Below, piece after piece: positions 62,676 through 64,000 of a DNA stretch of 64,000 bases. Every line of letters starts with the position of its first letter. Position 1 is the stretch's first letter. Below the pieces are notes generated by a model. That model did not search any database. It was not told the DNA's origin and saw only the letters and a list, made by a program, of their open reading frames with translations. The position numbers and the translations under genes were made by a program. This DNA is from JAJEBT01 sp965221485. GTDB lineage: Bacteria; Pseudomonadota; Alphaproteobacteria; MPNO01; UBA830. The stretch is from assembly GCA_965221485.1 (NCBI GenBank), contig OZ244893.1, forward strand, positions 3,658,001-3,722,000, in the 5' to 3' direction.

Positions 62676-62995
62676 TTCCGGATCTCCTCAGACTTCAAGA
62701 CGACTATAGCATGACTGCGGGATCATATGGGATCCGGATGGTGCCAACAGGACATGGGTCGCGTTCTGATTTCCGGATCGTCCGCGCGGCAGGGCCCTGA
62801 ATGCGGATCCGCAAACGGTGTTGTTACGAGATCGGCACCCTGTCCTGCCTGCTTTTGCGTGTTACCGACAGGCGAGGGAGGAGTCCCGAAAGGCCGGCGG
62901 GGTAAGGATCGGCAAGAGGCCAGCGTCGGTCCGGTACGAACGCTCCCTTCCCGGCACCGTGCCGCGGCTGCGGGGCCAGGGTCCGGATTTCCGGG
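62676..62995. other. Intergenic region between amidohydrolase start and xerC end
   Basis: These 320 bases hold the upstream region of the amidohydrolase gene. I see no gene, transposon end, attachment-like repeat or tRNA in them. This is the right border of the catabolic stretch against the housekeeping xerC. Confidence 0.45.
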
Positions 62996-63976
62996 TCAGA
63001 CGGGTTGATCAGCGTTCCGGTGTGACCTGGTTGTGGCCCGGGGATGCGCCCGTTCATAGACGTTGGTCAGTTGCTGCACATCCACTTCCGTATAGCGCTG
63101 GGTCGTGGACAAGGAGGCGTGCCCAAGGAGTTCCTGGATGGTTCTGAGATCGCCGCCGCCTGCAAGAAGATGCGTGGCGAAGCTGTGTCGGAGGGCATGC
63201 GGAGTGGCAGACTCAGGTAACCCCAGATCCAGACGCAAGGTTCGAACCATACGCTGTACGACTCCGGCGTTCAGGCGTCCGCCGCGTGCTCCATAAAAAA
63301 GAGGCCGTCCAGCCTCCCGGGGAAAAGGGCAAGCCCTGCGGTAGGTATCAATTGCGTCGACGACCGCGGGCAAGAGAGGAACAAGACGCTGCTTCCTGCC
63401 CTTTCCTGTAATCACAAGGATGTCACCGACTGGAGCGTCCTCCTGATCAAGACTGAGCGCCTCATCGATGCGCAATCCGCAGCCATACATCAGAGTGAGA
63501 ACCGCGACATCCCGTGCAGCGATCCATTTCTCGGGCGCCAGTTCGGCCGCACGGCGCAAAAGGTCCAGTGCATCCGATTCCGTCAGGGGCCTGGGAACGC
63601 TCTTCCGAAGTCTGGGCGTCCTGATTTCTGCCAGTGTCGGGTTGGATGCCCGGCCGGTTCGCTCGAGGAACCGGAAGAGGCTCCGGATCGCCGACAGGGC
63701 GCGGGCGGTCGATGTTCGTGACAGGCCTTCCCGGGTGCGCTGTGCAAGCCAGGCCCGAAAATCCGCTGCCTGAAGCGAAGACAGGCCAGCAAGGCCGGCA
63801 GGGGCGCCCAGATAATCTGCAGTAAAAGCAAGAAAACCGGAGACATCCCGCGCATAGGCGTCAACTGTATGCCGCGAAGTGCGCCGTTCCGATGAAAGCC
63901 ATTTCTGCCAATCGGCCAATGCTTCCTGCAGGCCGTCATCCGCAACGAAGACGATCAGGGCGCGTTTTTCAGACAC
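62996..63976 (-). CDS. xerC: Tyrosine recombinase XerC
   Basis: This 326-residue tyrosine recombinase has an N-terminal SAM-like core-binding domain (about 17-105) and a catalytic domain with the full set of active residues: R169 in GCGLRIDEAL, H260 and R263 in HALRHSFATHLL, H286 in LLGHASLST and nucleophile Y295 in TTQRYTEV. Length and motifs match XerC, which with XerD resolves chromosome dimers at dif. It is a housekeeping gene near lpd and priA in many alphaproteobacteria, so it should not be read as an island integrase. The start is at 63976; only 24 bases of its upstream region are in the window. Confidence 0.92.
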   Translation of the reverse strand: MSEKRALIVFVADDGLQEALADWQKWLSSERRTSRHTVDAYARDVSGFLAFTADYLGAPAGLAGLSSLQAADFRAWLAQRTREGLSRTSTARALSAIRSLFRFLERTGRASNPTLAEIRTPRLRKSVPRPLTESDALDLLRRAAELAPEKWIAARDVAVLTLMYGCGLRIDEALSLDQEDAPVGDILVITGKGRKQRLVPLLPAVVDAIDTYRRACPFPREAGRPLFYGARGGRLNAGVVQRMVRTLRLDLGLPESATPHALRHSFATHLLAGGGDLRTIQELLGHASLSTTQRYTEVDVQQLTNVYERAHPRATTRSHRNADQPV

Positions 63977-64000
63977 AGTTTGAGCCGGATCTCGAGGACA

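Noticed and set aside
62996..63976. Tyrosine recombinase as integrase of a genomic island
   Set aside because: Its size and motifs fit housekeeping XerC, and no attachment repeat or tRNA is next to it.

Overview
The window is a GC-rich chromosomal segment of an alphaproteobacterium, most likely a free-living (perhaps marine) member near the Rhodospirillales. This rests on the contiguous sucC-sucD-sucA-sucB-lpd order at the left edge, an XerC-type recombinase at the right edge, and a very high density of uptake systems and oxidative catabolic enzymes. No tRNA, rRNA, CRISPR array or intact insertion sequence was recognised.

Layout. (1) 1-7454: the TCA-cycle operon, with sucC cut by the window start, then sucD, a 23-codon mini-ORF, sucA, sucB and lpd. 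(2) 8266-21445, minus strand: one long operon for an oligopeptide-type ABC importer (two ATPases, binding protein, two permeases). It also holds six alpha/beta hydrolases (four small paralogues, two large paralogues) and a luciferase-like flavin monooxygenase. It looks like import, hydrolysis and oxidation of one ester, amide or ring compound that I cannot name. (3) 21914-32482, plus strand: alanine dehydrogenase, a taurine-type ABC importer (tauABC), two FAD/GcvT-fused amine demethylases and a class III omega-aminotransferase. (4) 32483-33448: a scar with a PIN-toxin relic and a group II intron-like fragment. (5) 33449-44297: a divergent LysR gene, a tripartite tricarboxylate transporter, an acylating aldehyde dehydrogenase (SauS-like), a two-subunit NDP-forming acyl-CoA ligase, sulfoacetaldehyde acetyltransferase (xsc) and phosphate acetyltransferase (pta).

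(6) 44623-50631, minus strand: a TRAP transporter, an orphan molybdenum hydroxylase large subunit and an enoyl-CoA hydratase-like protein. (7) 50632-52702: a decayed stretch with C-terminal relics of a Fic protein and a HipA kinase, back to back. (8) 52703-62675: a UbiD-like decarboxylase, a GMC oxidoreductase, a second orphan molybdenum hydroxylase subunit, a quinone reductase-like MDR protein, an FMN alpha-hydroxyacid oxidase and an amidohydrolase. (9) 62996-63976: xerC.

The most interesting system is the pair of blocks 3 and 5. Read together they form a C2-sulfonate locus in which two routes meet at sulfoacetaldehyde. One is taurine, perhaps N-methylated taurines: import, N-demethylation, transamination to pyruvate, and alanine recycling by Ald. 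The other is sulfoacetate: import, CoA activation by a succinyl-CoA-synthetase-like ligase, and reduction by SauS. Xsc then releases sulfite and acetyl phosphate, and Pta makes acetyl-CoA for the TCA cycle encoded at the left edge. The xsc call is firm; the substrates of the ligase, the transporter and the two demethylases are inferred from context.
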